Shown: piece after piece, positions 42,904-50,479 of the stretch
How positions within the stretch are numbered: the stretch's first letter is position 1
How the letters are laid out: every line of letters starts with the position of its first letter
Assembly (NCBI GenBank): GCA_001319865.1
Contig: BBSL01000309.1
Location: 62,001 to 126,000, forward strand
Length of the DNA: 64,000 bases
Direction of reading: 5' to 3'
Origin: Burkholderia sp. E7m39
GTDB taxonomy: Bacteria > Pseudomonadota > Gammaproteobacteria > Burkholderiales > Burkholderiaceae
Notes under the pieces: model-generated
Told to the model about the DNA's origin: nothing
The model's input: only the letters and a program-made list of their open reading frames with translations
Databases searched by the model: none
Position numbers and translations under genes: made by a program

Positions 42904-43959
42904 TTAAAAAACGCGGTTGAGGACATAGTCCCCATCCTTGAACCCCTTGATCTCGACGATCTCGGAAACGTGGCGCAGTCCGCCGTCCTTCCTTCGCTTC
43001 ATGTGGACGACATAGTTGAAGCAGTCGGCAATTGACTTGCGCATGTCTGTGAGTTCCATCCGGCCGCCCGATGGGATACCCAGCATCGCGAGACTTTCCA
43101 GACGGCTTAGCCCGATGCGCGCATTGTTTGCGTGGATTGAACCGAGCCCTCCATCGTGGCCGGTGCTCAGTGCTTGAATGAAGTCATAGGCCTCCGCGCC
43201 GCGCACCTCACCGACAACGATGCGGTCAGGACGGAAGCGAAGACACAACGCGACGAGCTCCCGTGTGGTGACGCCCTTGTCGGCGTTCGACAGGAAGCGC
43301 ACGAGATTCGGCACGCGCATTTTGAGTTCCATCGTGTCCTCGATGGTGATCACGCGTTCGTCTTCTGGAATCTGCTGTGCAAGAGCGTTGAGGAACGTTG
43401 TCTTCCCGCTTGATGTCCCGCCCGCGACGAGGATGTTTTTTCGCTGCCGGACAAGTTCCGACAACGCGGCCATCAAGGCTTCATTCTCGATACCCGGGAA
43501 GAACAGCTCATCGTTGGTCTGTTCCTCTTTTGCATTCATCCGCGAGAACGCGCCCATCTGCACATAATCGGTAAAGGACAGTTGTCGATCGCTGTGCTTA
43601 CGGATCGACAGGGCATGTCCATCGATTGCCGTTGGACGCATGACAGCGGCGATGCGAAGTCCTTTGTGACCGGCGTTGATAATGCCTTGTGAGGTACCCG
43701 CTCTCGCGGACTTCTCGACCGATGCAGCGAGCGAAAATATCGCGCCATTGAGCGTGGCCTGATTCAGGGTGAGATTGAGGCGATGCATCTGCCCGCGTCG
43801 CTCAATCCAGACATTGTCGAAGTTGTTCACCATGATTTCGGCGACGTCATGCGCTTCGAAGTATTCGCGCAGCGGGCTAACCGACGCGAAGAACATCTGC
43901 ACCGCACTCTCTTCGAGCGGGCGCACCTTGAGCAGGGGATTTTCGGTAGCTTCGGACAT
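42904..43959 (-). CDS. TrbB/VirB11 secretion ATPase
   Basis: A 351-residue hexameric traffic ATPase. The Walker A motif AGGTSSGKTTFL lies near residues 178-189, followed by the Asp box ITIEDTMELKM, LRFRPDRIVVGEVRGAEA (Walker B region) and the His box GSIHANNARIGLSRLE. It is the first gene of the operon, which then runs for about 10.5 kb to the DUF4400 gene. No strong ribosome binding site is visible before the ATG at 43959. Confidence 0.92.
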   Translation of the reverse strand: MSEATENPLLKVRPLEESAVQMFFASVSPLREYFEAHDVAEIMVNNFDNVWIERRGQMHRLNLTLNQATLNGAIFSLAASVEKSARAGTSQGIINAGHKGLRIAAVMRPTAIDGHALSIRKHSDRQLSFTDYVQMGAFSRMNAKEEQTNDELFFPGIENEALMAALSELVRQRKNILVAGGTSSGKTTFLNALAQQIPEDERVITIEDTMELKMRVPNLVRFLSNADKGVTTRELVALCLRFRPDRIVVGEVRGAEAYDFIQALSTGHDGGLGSIHANNARIGLSRLESLAMLGIPSGGRMELTDMRKSIADCFNYVVHMKRRKDGGLRHVSEIVEIKGFKDGDYVLNRVF

Positions 43960-44089
43960 GCTGCTATTTTTCAGGCTGCAGTGACCTGTAGCAGACCGAA
44001 AGACCGATCAAATCAATGAGCTTTTGCAGATTCGTTGCGCGCGGTGCTGCCTGAACATGTCATGCAGCGCGGCGATGCCGTAATCAGTC

Positions 44090-44150
44090 AGCCGAGCCGG
44101 CTCAGGTCACTAACCCGAAATGGTGCTGTAAAACGTATAGCTTTCCGGGT
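44090..44150. repeat. About 60-bp repeat, copy 2, upstream of the conjugation operon
   Basis: AGCCGAGCCGGCTCAGGT, then TAACCCGAAA and, further on, AGCTTTCCGGG: the same blocks in the same order as 33313-33374. It lies about 130 bases before the VirB11-like start and 65 before the plus-strand gene at 44216, between divergent genes. It is a likely operator for one or both. Confidence 0.65.
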
Positions 44151-44215
44151 AACGCTGCGCTCCGGTGTGTGGTGTAGGATTCGCCCCACGACGCTTTCTT
44201 GAATACATTGACACG

Positions 44216-44680
44216 ATGGCCCGAACGATTCCGTTTGCACGAACCGCGGCAGCGGCGCGTGCGCGTCGAAACAAGACCCTCCTGCTACCGATGCCGCGCG
44301 CCGAAGTCGACCGGCTCTGTCTGCAGGTTCATATCGCGCTGGACGCCATGCGGCGGGGCATGGGCAATGCCGGAGCGGCGCAGACCCTTTGCCAGGCAAT
44401 GATCCTCACCGGGTTACTGGCAGAGGCGGGCTACGGTGAGGCCACCTTCGAACAGATGCGAGACGCCGAGAACGTCATCTCAGCGGCCTTCGATCGCGGC
44501 AGGGACTCTGGGGTGTGGTCGCTGGACGAGGACGGCTTCCGGCAGTTCGCTACGATCGTCTCAACCTACGACAGGCAGTTGCGTCGGGCGCCGCTCGCGG
44601 CTGTAGCCGATGCGAGCGACCGCCTTGAGCGCTTTCGCGCCGGTGAGTCACTCGACCAGATGGCGCGCAAGCGCGCCTAG
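44216..44680 (+). CDS. Hypothetical protein divergent from the conjugation operon
   Basis: A 154-residue, all-helical soluble protein starting MARTIPFARTAAAARARRNK, with a basic N-terminus. No helix-turn-helix is clear. Its divergent position at the repeat-bearing promoter region would suit a regulator, but this is only inference. The ATG at 44216 is preferred over in-frame 44165 because the extra residues look non-coding. Confidence 0.55.
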   Translation: MARTIPFARTAAAARARRNKTLLLPMPRAEVDRLCLQVHIALDAMRRGMGNAGAAQTLCQAMILTGLLAEAGYGEATFEQMRDAENVISAAFDRGRDSGVWSLDEDGFRQFATIVSTYDRQLRRAPLAAVADASDRLERFRAGESLDQMARKRA

Positions 44681-44689
44681 ATGTCAACG

Positions 44690-45166
44690 TCACGGGGATG
44701 CGCGGTGGCGACGCGGTCGCCGGCCTTTTGCAGCGCGCTTCGCAGAGATTCGCCGGTCCGGGCCAAGCTCGCTCCTGAGCCAGTCGACGGCGGCTGTCGG
44801 GTGGCCCTCCAGATATTCAACGCAGGATTCAACGGCATGGGTGTCCGCGAGCTGTTGCCCGATTTCGACGGGCACACCGCCGCACACGATGAGCACGCCC
44901 CTGCCCGCGACGACGAGCTTGAGCGGTCTTCCAGAATGCACGAGGCCCAGACGAAACTGCGGCTCGTCCGCCGCGTTGGCCGAAGACACCACATCGACCG
45001 ACGAGTCCGGGTCCGACATGCTTTGCCACAGGGAATGCATCTCGGTCGCGTCGCTCTCGAGCAGTTCCGATGCGCGGTCAAAGCCCTCGCTGACTTTCTC
45101 GACGGTACGATGCCGCGGATCAATGAGATAGGACAAGAACATCCGCCGTCCCCGAAACCCGTTCAT
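44690..45166 (-). CDS. Hypothetical protein
   Basis: Up to 158 residues, beta/alpha, containing SYLIDPRHRTVEKVSEGFDR and LVVAGRGVLIVCGGVPVEIG, with a basic tail. No family recognised. Starts at 45166 or 45142 (after GGGGACGG) are both possible. It converges with the gene at 44216; stops are 10 bases apart. An open frame on the other strand over the same bases looks like a shadow. Confidence 0.5.
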   Translation of the reverse strand: MNGFRGRRMFLSYLIDPRHRTVEKVSEGFDRASELLESDATEMHSLWQSMSDPDSSVDVVSSANAADEPQFRLGLVHSGRPLKLVVAGRGVLIVCGGVPVEIGQQLADTHAVESCVEYLEGHPTAAVDWLRSELGPDRRISAKRAAKGRRPRRHRASP

Positions 45167-45301
45167 TACAGCCTAGCAAGCGCCTCGCCGCGCAAAAAGT
45201 CACGGCAATCGCCTGTTTGCCAGAGCAACGGAATGACCTGAATCCGCGTTCCCGGGGCACCGTTATACTCCGCAGCACGACAACTACGAGAATACTCGTC
45301 C

Positions 45302-45610
45302 ATGAAGGGAAAAATCGCCGACGGCGAAGCGCGTGACCGGCTCATCATCTGGATTCGCCGGCGTATGGAAGAGTTTGGCATTACGCCGCAAGCGCTCGCC
45401 GACTCAATCCAGCACGATCTCGATCACCCCCCGCTCTACCGCGATGCGCGAGGCAACGAATGGAACGGCCTTGGCGACACGCCGCAATGGTTGCGCGCCG
45501 CTCGGAACGCGGGCGTCGATCCGGGCTTTTTTCGCATAACTGCGCCCGCTGAACCGCCGAGTGAGGACGGCAAAAAGATCGATCCACGGCAGCTCGATCT
45601 CTTTGCATGA
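45302..45610 (+). CDS. H-NS-like DNA-binding protein, atypical
   Basis: A 102-residue protein with an H-NS-type C-terminal DNA-binding domain: YRDARGNEWNGLGDTPQWL followed by a FFRI strand, against the usual YRdp.G.tWsGrGr.P.Wl pattern. The usual GRGR loop that enters the AT-rich minor groove reads GLGD here. The N-terminal part (IWIRRRMEEFGITPQALADS) replaces the normal oligomerisation coiled coil. It may be a plasmid silencing factor or an antagonist of H-NS. Transcribed alone. Confidence 0.7.
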   Translation: MKGKIADGEARDRLIIWIRRRMEEFGITPQALADSIQHDLDHPPLYRDARGNEWNGLGDTPQWLRAARNAGVDPGFFRITAPAEPPSEDGKKIDPRQLDLFA

Positions 45611-45957
45611 CGCGATGGCGCAAGCTTTTGGGCGCGCGTAGAGCCAAAAGCCTGGCATCAATGCGCCCTCACGGGTTCAAGGTACAGTGGCCGCAATATG
45701 GACTGTCCCTTGCATATTATCTCAATACATAAAAATATTCGGGCTGATGCTGGCTCGGCATGCGCATTTTGTTGCAATTTATACAATAGGAACCTGAGCC
45801 GGCTCAGGTCCCTTTTGGCCAACCGGAGCAGTTTCGCTCAGGCGGTAACGTGCGCAAGCGCTTGAAATCATTAACTATTCTCTGCCGACGTGCGCCCGGC
45901 GGCGTCGATACGGCCTTGTGCAACGCGTGCAATCGATCTTCAGCCCCTCCGAATAAA
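45611..45957. other. AT-rich intergenic region with an 18-bp palindrome
   Basis: No supportable gene in about 350 bases between convergent genes. The part 45700-45790 is unusually AT-rich for this window. It contains TTGCAATTTATACAAT-like sequence just before the palindrome ACCTGAGCCGGCTCAGGT at 45791-45808. Candidate uses are an operator, a transfer origin or a small RNA gene; none can be shown. Confidence 0.5.
45791..45808. repeat. Perfect 18-bp palindrome sharing GGCTCAGGT with the 60-bp repeats
   Basis: ACCTGAGCC joined to GGCTCAGGT is a perfect palindrome. The right half recurs at 44097-44107 and, with one change, at 33321-33331. This suggests one DNA-binding protein recognising all three sites. 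Confidence 0.6.
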
Positions 45958-45960
45958 AAA

Positions 45961-45981
45961 ACCCCGGCGCGCGGCCGGGGT
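45961..45981 (-). terminator. Intrinsic terminator of the MoxR/VWA operon
   Basis: Minus-strand stem ACCCCGGC/GCCGGGGT followed by TTTTTTATTC, directly behind the stop at 46011. Confidence 0.85.
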
Positions 45982-46010
45982 TTTGTTAAGGGAATGAACA
46001 ACATCGTTCG

Positions 46011-47312
46011 CTAACAGATCACTTCGACCATCTCGCCGAATGGCGCCTTCTTCGCCCGCTTGAGCGGCGTCGTCGACGCCCACAGGACCGGATAGTCGGG
46101 CGGGTCGTCTGGGAAACGACCGTCCATGTCGGTGAGATAGACCAAGAACGCAGGACGGATGCCCTCTTTCGCAAGCCGTTCGAATGGCTCAACGAATGAG
46201 GTTCCACCGCCACCGCGCACAGGCAACAGATCGACCGCGTCGCCGCGCTCGAAGACCTGCATCTGCGTCACGCGCGTATTGCAATCCATCACGATCAGCC
46301 GGCGCGGCTGCACACCGGCGTTCACTGCAATGATTTCCGCGGCAAACTGCGCCTGAGTCTCATCCCACACCGAACCGCTGGAGTCGCGCACAAACACGGC
46401 ATCGCCAACTGCCGGTTCGTTCAGCGACGGCAGATACAGGCCCATGTGCAGATACCGGCGATTCGGCATCGCGAAGGTGTAGTCAGTCGGCGACGATTCC
46501 TGCGCAAAACGATGCAGGATCGGACGCCAGTCGACAACGGGTTCAACAGCATCCGTCACCATCGCTTGCAGTGCACCGGGCAGCGAGCCGCGCATCTTTG
46601 CCGCTTTCGCGGCCTGCAGCACGGCCACCTTCCAGTCAGCCTCTTTCAACGCCTTGTCATCGCCGGTGTACTGGCGAACCTCGCCACAGGAGGGAGCAGT
46701 TTCGGGAGCCGAGCCAGGGTCGGGATTGGCGGACGGTGTGTTCGCGCCGTTCGCGGTTGAGGACTGCGGCGGGCTGTTGCCCCCGGATGCACTGTCAGGC
46801 TGCTTCGGCTGTGAAGCCGACTGCTGGCCAGACTGTGCATCCGGTTTGCCACCGTCCTGCTTGCCCTTCCCTTGCCCGTTTTGCTGCTTTTGCTGCTTTT
46901 GCTGCTTCTCCCTCTGCCGCTTCTCCTGCGCGAGGATGCCATAGATCTCTTCGGCCGACTTGCCCTTGAAGCGCGTATCGACAAGCGTGCCCTTTGGTAG
47001 CAGCATGCCTGCCTCAAGCACGATCGGATTGATCGCATAGTCACATGCGTCATTCCAGAGCTTCGGATCGCGATCGCCCTGACGCCAGCAGTGGCCATTG
47101 GCCACGTGCAGAACTTCGTGCGCCAGGACACCACGTGTCTCAAGATCGTTCAGACCGCCGAGATACGCCGGGTTGTAGCCCAGCGACTCGCCGTCAGTCC
47201 AGAACGTCTTGCACGACGCGTCTTCGACCACCTTCAGTCGAAGCGCGAGCGCGCCGAAAAACGGCTGATCGAGTACGAGCGCCGTACGCTGTTTCGAGAT
47301 TCGCGGGTCCAT
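46011..47312 (-). CDS. DUF2201 metallopeptidase-like protein with VWA-type C-terminus
   Basis: A 433-residue protein. The N-terminal domain has GVLAHEVLHVANGH, an HExxH zinc motif (H65, E66, H69), typical of the DUF2201 metallopeptidase-like N-terminus. A low-complexity Gln/Lys-rich linker follows. The C-terminal DUF2201/VWA-like domain contains FVRDSSGSVWDETQ (MIDAS-like DxSGS) and YLTDMDGRFPDD. The start at 47312 has AGGTG upstream and overlaps the DUF3150 stop. Together with the MoxR ATPase it forms a typical MoxR/VWA chaperone-like set. No direct target is known. Confidence 0.85.
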   Translation of the reverse strand: MDPRISKQRTALVLDQPFFGALALRLKVVEDASCKTFWTDGESLGYNPAYLGGLNDLETRGVLAHEVLHVANGHCWRQGDRDPKLWNDACDYAINPIVLEAGMLLPKGTLVDTRFKGKSAEEIYGILAQEKRQREKQQKQQKQQNGQGKGKQDGGKPDAQSGQQSASQPKQPDSASGGNSPPQSSTANGANTPSANPDPGSAPETAPSCGEVRQYTGDDKALKEADWKVAVLQAAKAAKMRGSLPGALQAMVTDAVEPVVDWRPILHRFAQESSPTDYTFAMPNRRYLHMGLYLPSLNEPAVGDAVFVRDSSGSVWDETQAQFAAEIIAVNAGVQPRRLIVMDCNTRVTQMQVFERGDAVDLLPVRGGGGTSFVEPFERLAKEGIRPAFLVYLTDMDGRFPDDPPDYPVLWASTTPLKRAKKAPFGEMVEVIC

Positions 47313-47319
47313 GGACACC

Positions 47320-48270
47320 TCATGCAACCAGGCGCAGCAGCGGCGTCTGCTCCGGCTGGACGATCGTCCCGACCGGCGCGAACGCCGACTCGCGATCCAC
47401 CATCGGCTCCGGCGTCGTACCCATGAATGCAGCCATCAGCCCCTCGATTTCCGAGGCTTTTGCCGCGACCTGCGAGCGCAGCACGTTCGACTCCTTCAGA
47501 TCCGCACCTGTATGCACGGCGAGGTGACGCTTCGCCTGCTCGAGGATGTGATTAAGCTTCGGATCGTTCGAGAAGTTCAGCTTCGGCAGAAGGTCGCACA
47601 GTTCGCGCACGTTGTTCGTGACGTCGAGGCGAACGTTCGTCGCGCCGTAAAGGCGATCGGCAAGCTTCGAGACCGCTTCGAAAAGACGACCAACGAGATC
47701 ACTGTTTGCCGTCGATATCGATGCGAGCACGTGCTGATCGATCTCGGTACGAAGGCCGGTCAGCACATCGGGCGGCAGATCAACGCCGAACTGGCTGGCG
47801 TCCGGGAACGGCAGGACCGAGAGCTTGACGCCGAACTTGCCCGACATCGCGGCAAGCGTCGGATAGTCCGCCTCGTTGTACAGGTCCTTCTGCTCTTCGC
47901 GTGCCTTTTCCTTCAGGTCCAGATAGTCCGTCAGGAAAACCGACACGGCCAGCTCGAACTCGTCTTTCATCTTGCGCAGCTGATCGGCGACGTCCATGTA
48001 GATCATCGTCGGCAGCAGACGCACACCCAGCTGGTCATACTGCAGGGTGTGGGCGTAGTAGTAGGAGCGGATGCGATTGCCGATCGAGATCACTTCGTGA
48101 TAGCTCGGCGCGTGTTCAGGCAACAGACGCTTGTTGAAACGGCCGATGCCCTTGGTATGGTGCTTCGCCTCGACGGCTTCAGTCGCTTTCATGTCGAAGC
48201 GGCGACCCTGCCAGGCGGAGACGGTGACAGACGAGAGCATGACTTTCGACTTCAGTTCGGTGATGTTCAT
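47320..48270 (-). CDS. DUF3150-like protein
   Basis: A 316-residue soluble helical protein starting MNITELKSKVMLSSVTVSAW, which I assign to the DUF3150 family from its size, RFNKRLLPEHAPSYHEVISI-type sequence and place between a MoxR ATPase and a VWA protein. The family has no established function. It overlaps the DUF2201 start and lies behind a terminator-like hairpin at 48318-48344. Confidence 0.65.
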   Translation of the reverse strand: MNITELKSKVMLSSVTVSAWQGRRFDMKATEAVEAKHHTKGIGRFNKRLLPEHAPSYHEVISIGNRIRSYYYAHTLQYDQLGVRLLPTMIYMDVADQLRKMKDEFELAVSVFLTDYLDLKEKAREEQKDLYNEADYPTLAAMSGKFGVKLSVLPFPDASQFGVDLPPDVLTGLRTEIDQHVLASISTANSDLVGRLFEAVSKLADRLYGATNVRLDVTNNVRELCDLLPKLNFSNDPKLNHILEQAKRHLAVHTGADLKESNVLRSQVAAKASEIEGLMAAFMGTTPEPMVDRESAFAPVGTIVQPEQTPLLRLVA

Positions 48271-48317
48271 GGATGACTCCAGAAAAGATAGGGAATGGAT
48301 TCAGCGGAAAGAAAAAA

Positions 48318-48344
48318 CCACGGGCCGCGCGTGGCGGGCCGTGG
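48318..48344 (-). terminator. Hairpin with T-run between the MoxR and DUF3150 genes
   Basis: Minus-strand stem CCACGGCCCGC/GCGGCCCGTGG with one mismatch, followed by TTTTTTC. It would reduce read-through from the MoxR gene into the DUF3150 gene. Confidence 0.7.
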
Positions 48345-48380
48345 CAGCAGAAAAGACAGGTGCAGCGGGAAGAGGCGGGG

Positions 48381-49400
48381 TTATTGACCGCGAATGATCT
48401 GACCGAGCGCAGAACCCTGTGCGCGAATGAACGCGTGCGTGTTCTGCAGCTCCGGCTTGCGTCGGATCGCATCACGCGCAAGCAGGGCAGCAAACTCGCG
48501 ATGACCTGCGTCAATCAGCCGGTCGTTATAGGTCAGCACACGATCGAAGTTGCCTTCGGTCGAATGCGCGGCCAGTGCCGTGCTGACTGCGTAGAGCGCA
48601 GCAGGTGTTTCGGGAATCGCCGCACTATCCGGCGAAAGCAGGATCGCATCGGGCGACACCATTTGGCGGTAGATTGCGAGATAACTCATTAGCTCACTCG
48701 CGGCCGCCTCGCCTACCGAACCCGCGTACGAGATCAGTTCAAGGTCTTTCGGCACCACGCCCATCGTCTTCGCGACGAATCCCCAGGTGCGGGGACTTGC
48801 CGAGTTTTCGATGTCGCGCGACTTCTTCTGCACGTACAGCAGATCCGGCCGGAAGCGCAGGAACGCGATCAGTTCCGCAGGCACGTTGTTGCGCACTGCC
48901 CAGGCGGTCCAATCATCGATAGTCGGTTCCAGCTCAACCACGACCGCAAAACGCGAGATGACAGGATCAAGAATGCCCGACACGCCAGCGTTGTCGCCGC
49001 GCCGGTTGGTGGCCGCAACGAACGTGACGCAGTCAGGCAACACGTGCTCGCCAATGCGACGTGCAAGCAGCAGTTGCATCTTCGCTGCCTGCACGGCTGG
49101 CGACGCCTGCCCCAGATCGTCGAGGAACCAGAGCAATGGCGTCGTCGCGCTCAATGCGCGTTCAAGATCGCCAAAGGGGAGAAAGCGGGCAATGTCGCCC
49201 TTGGGGAACGGCAGACCCTTGGAGTCCGTCGGATCTTCAACGACGGGATGGCTGATGAGCAGACCGTGACCGGTTGCGTTAGCAGCCTGATCGACGATAT
49301 CGCTCTTGCCAACACCCGCTGGCCCGGTGATGAGCACCGGGAGACGCTTCGGAATGTAGGCAGAGAGCAGTGCAAAGAGTTGCTGGGGATTGACTTTCAT
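48381..49400 (-). CDS. MoxR-type AAA+ ATPase
   Basis: A 339-residue AAA+ protein. Walker A GPAGVGKSD lies near residues 25-33, Walker B LLWFLDDLG near 93, sensor FVAATNRRGDNAGVSG, and a C-terminal lid domain. MoxR ATPases act with VWA proteins as chaperones or metal-insertion machines; the DUF2201/VWA gene lies in the same cluster. The ATG at 49400 is chosen over 49427 by domain start. The AGG of its binding site falls in a helix of the leader. Confidence 0.88.
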   Translation of the reverse strand: MKVNPQQLFALLSAYIPKRLPVLITGPAGVGKSDIVDQAANATGHGLLISHPVVEDPTDSKGLPFPKGDIARFLPFGDLERALSATTPLLWFLDDLGQASPAVQAAKMQLLLARRIGEHVLPDCVTFVAATNRRGDNAGVSGILDPVISRFAVVVELEPTIDDWTAWAVRNNVPAELIAFLRFRPDLLYVQKKSRDIENSASPRTWGFVAKTMGVVPKDLELISYAGSVGEAAASELMSYLAIYRQMVSPDAILLSPDSAAIPETPAALYAVSTALAAHSTEGNFDRVLTYNDRLIDAGHREFAALLARDAIRRKPELQNTHAFIRAQGSALGQIIRGQ

Positions 49401-49403
49401 GGG

Positions 49404-49464
49404 GTACCTGAAAAGGAACAGCCCCACGAAACAACGCCCCTGGGGACGTGGTCCCGAAGGGGCG
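49404..49464 (-). promoter_or_regulatory. Three-strand RNA leader, variant copy 7 (before MoxR gene)
   Basis: In mRNA sense, helix A is CGCCCC..GGGAC/GTCCC..GGGGCG. Helix B is reduced to CCAC/GTGG. A closing helix GGGGCTG/CAG..CCCC holds the ribosome binding site just before the ATG. Confidence 0.5.
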
Positions 49465-49525
49465 AGTTGAGTGTGCCGCTTTCGCAGCCGGTCGAATGCG
49501 TCAGTTGACGCTGAAAATCGGTGTG

Positions 49526-49765
49526 TTACGCGAGCGCGCCCGTCAATGCAGCCAGTTGCGCCTGCGTGAGCGATTCGCGCGACACAGAGGTCCCGCGCGT
49601 GAAAATCAGCTCGCCATAAAGGTCGGCGAGACTACGCGCTTCGGCGCACAGCACCAGCACATCGGTGTCAAACATCGACGGATTGCGGTTGCGCCATACA
49701 TTGATCGCGGCCTCGATCTGTGCGATCGAAATGCGATCCCGTTCGGAAGCGTTCTGTTGAGTCAT
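49526..49765 (-). CDS. DUF3717 protein
   Basis: A 79-residue protein with ISIAQIEAAINVWRNRNPS and EARSLADLYGELIFTRG, matching DUF3717, a small family known mainly from Burkholderiales. Its function is unknown. The ATG at 49765 has GAGG upstream. It has its own leader with a start hairpin and a -10-like sequence. Confidence 0.75.
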   Translation of the reverse strand: MTQQNASERDRISIAQIEAAINVWRNRNPSMFDTDVLVLCAEARSLADLYGELIFTRGTSVSRESLTQAQLAALTGALA

Positions 49766-49768
49766 GGG

Positions 49769-49829
49769 GGCCTCAGAATGTAGTACCCCGGTGTCGCCCG
49801 TAAAGGGAGGACGTCCCCCAGGGCAGACT
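49769..49829 (-). promoter_or_regulatory. Three-strand RNA leader, variant copy 8 (before DUF3717 gene)
   Basis: In mRNA sense, outer GCCC/GGGC with inner GGGG/CTCC form helix A. GGGG/CCCC next to the start codon encloses the GAGG ribosome binding site. Helix B is not clear, so this is the weakest member. Confidence 0.4.
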
Positions 49830-49830
49830 T

Positions 49831-49886
49831 GTTGCCGGAATCCGGCGGCTCGATGCGTCAGTGACGCGGGTGATGATGAAAGTCTA
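49831..49886 (-). promoter_or_regulatory. Promoter -10 and leader start hairpin of the DUF3717 gene
   Basis: Minus-strand TAGACT at 49881-49886, then ATCACCCGCGTC-ACT-GACGCATCGA (49850-49872) and a second hairpin GCCGGATTCCGGC (49831-49847 region). TAGACT-N8-ATCACCCGCG also occurs at 55124-55159. Confidence 0.55.
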
Positions 49887-49972
49887 TGCTGTGAAAGCGC
49901 CGCAAGTTGCCTGAATCATGAGCAAAACGACCCCGCTTTCACCGCGACACCGACACCGATGGCGAAAAAAAA

Positions 49973-49989
49973 CCGGCGCTGAGCGCCGG
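49973..49989 (-). terminator. Intrinsic terminator of the gene at 50011
   Basis: Minus-strand stem CCGGCGCT/AGCGCCGG followed by TTTTTTTTCG. Confidence 0.85.
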
Positions 49990-50010
49990 CTGTGTTTCAG
50001 GAAAATTGCT

Positions 50011-50469
50011 TCAGAGCAGCGAGGTCTGCGCGAGACGTGCACCGTCAATCCGGGCAATCATCGCGGCTTCCCTCTCGCGGAACACGCGGGATTTCTCTGC
50101 GCCTACGCCATTGTGCTTTTCCATGACATAGGAGAAGCACACAGGGTTGGCCGGACCGTGCCACGCCCTCCACTCGACCATGATCAGCTCGCGCACTTCG
50201 GCAGAACACGCGAAGTACTCGCGTCGCGCGTCGCGCCATTGGCGAGCAAACAGGTCACGCATGCGTTGCTCGCTGCGGTCGAACATGCGCTCACGACGCT
50301 CCCTCTCTTCGTCGACCGAAAGCGCGCGTGGCGCTGCGATCTGGTCGGCAAACAGCGGATACGCGTGGGCGATCTTTTCAGCGGCACGCTCCTGGCGACG
50401 CAGGTGCAGCGTCTCCATGCGAGAGGTCCATCGATAGCCTTCGTAGCGCGGGTAACGATCGAATCGCAT
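50011..50469 (-). CDS. Hypothetical charged protein
   Basis: A 152-residue protein starting MRFDRYPRYEGYRWTSRMET, very rich in Arg and Glu (VDEERERRERMFDRSEQRMR), probably helical. No family recognised. The start at 50469 has GAGGTGAC upstream. It lies 10 bases behind the gene at 50480 and ends at a strong terminator, so the two form one operon. Confidence 0.6.
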   Translation of the reverse strand: MRFDRYPRYEGYRWTSRMETLHLRRQERAAEKIAHAYPLFADQIAAPRALSVDEERERRERMFDRSEQRMRDLFARQWRDARREYFACSAEVRELIMVEWRAWHGPANPVCFSYVMEKHNGVGAEKSRVFREREAAMIARIDGARLAQTSLL

Positions 50470-50479
50470 GACAGTCACC

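Noticed and set aside
45611-45957. Origin of transfer or replication
   Set aside because: The AT-rich segment and palindrome are suggestive, but no nic consensus, iterons or DnaA boxes were recognised, so it is listed only as an intergenic region.
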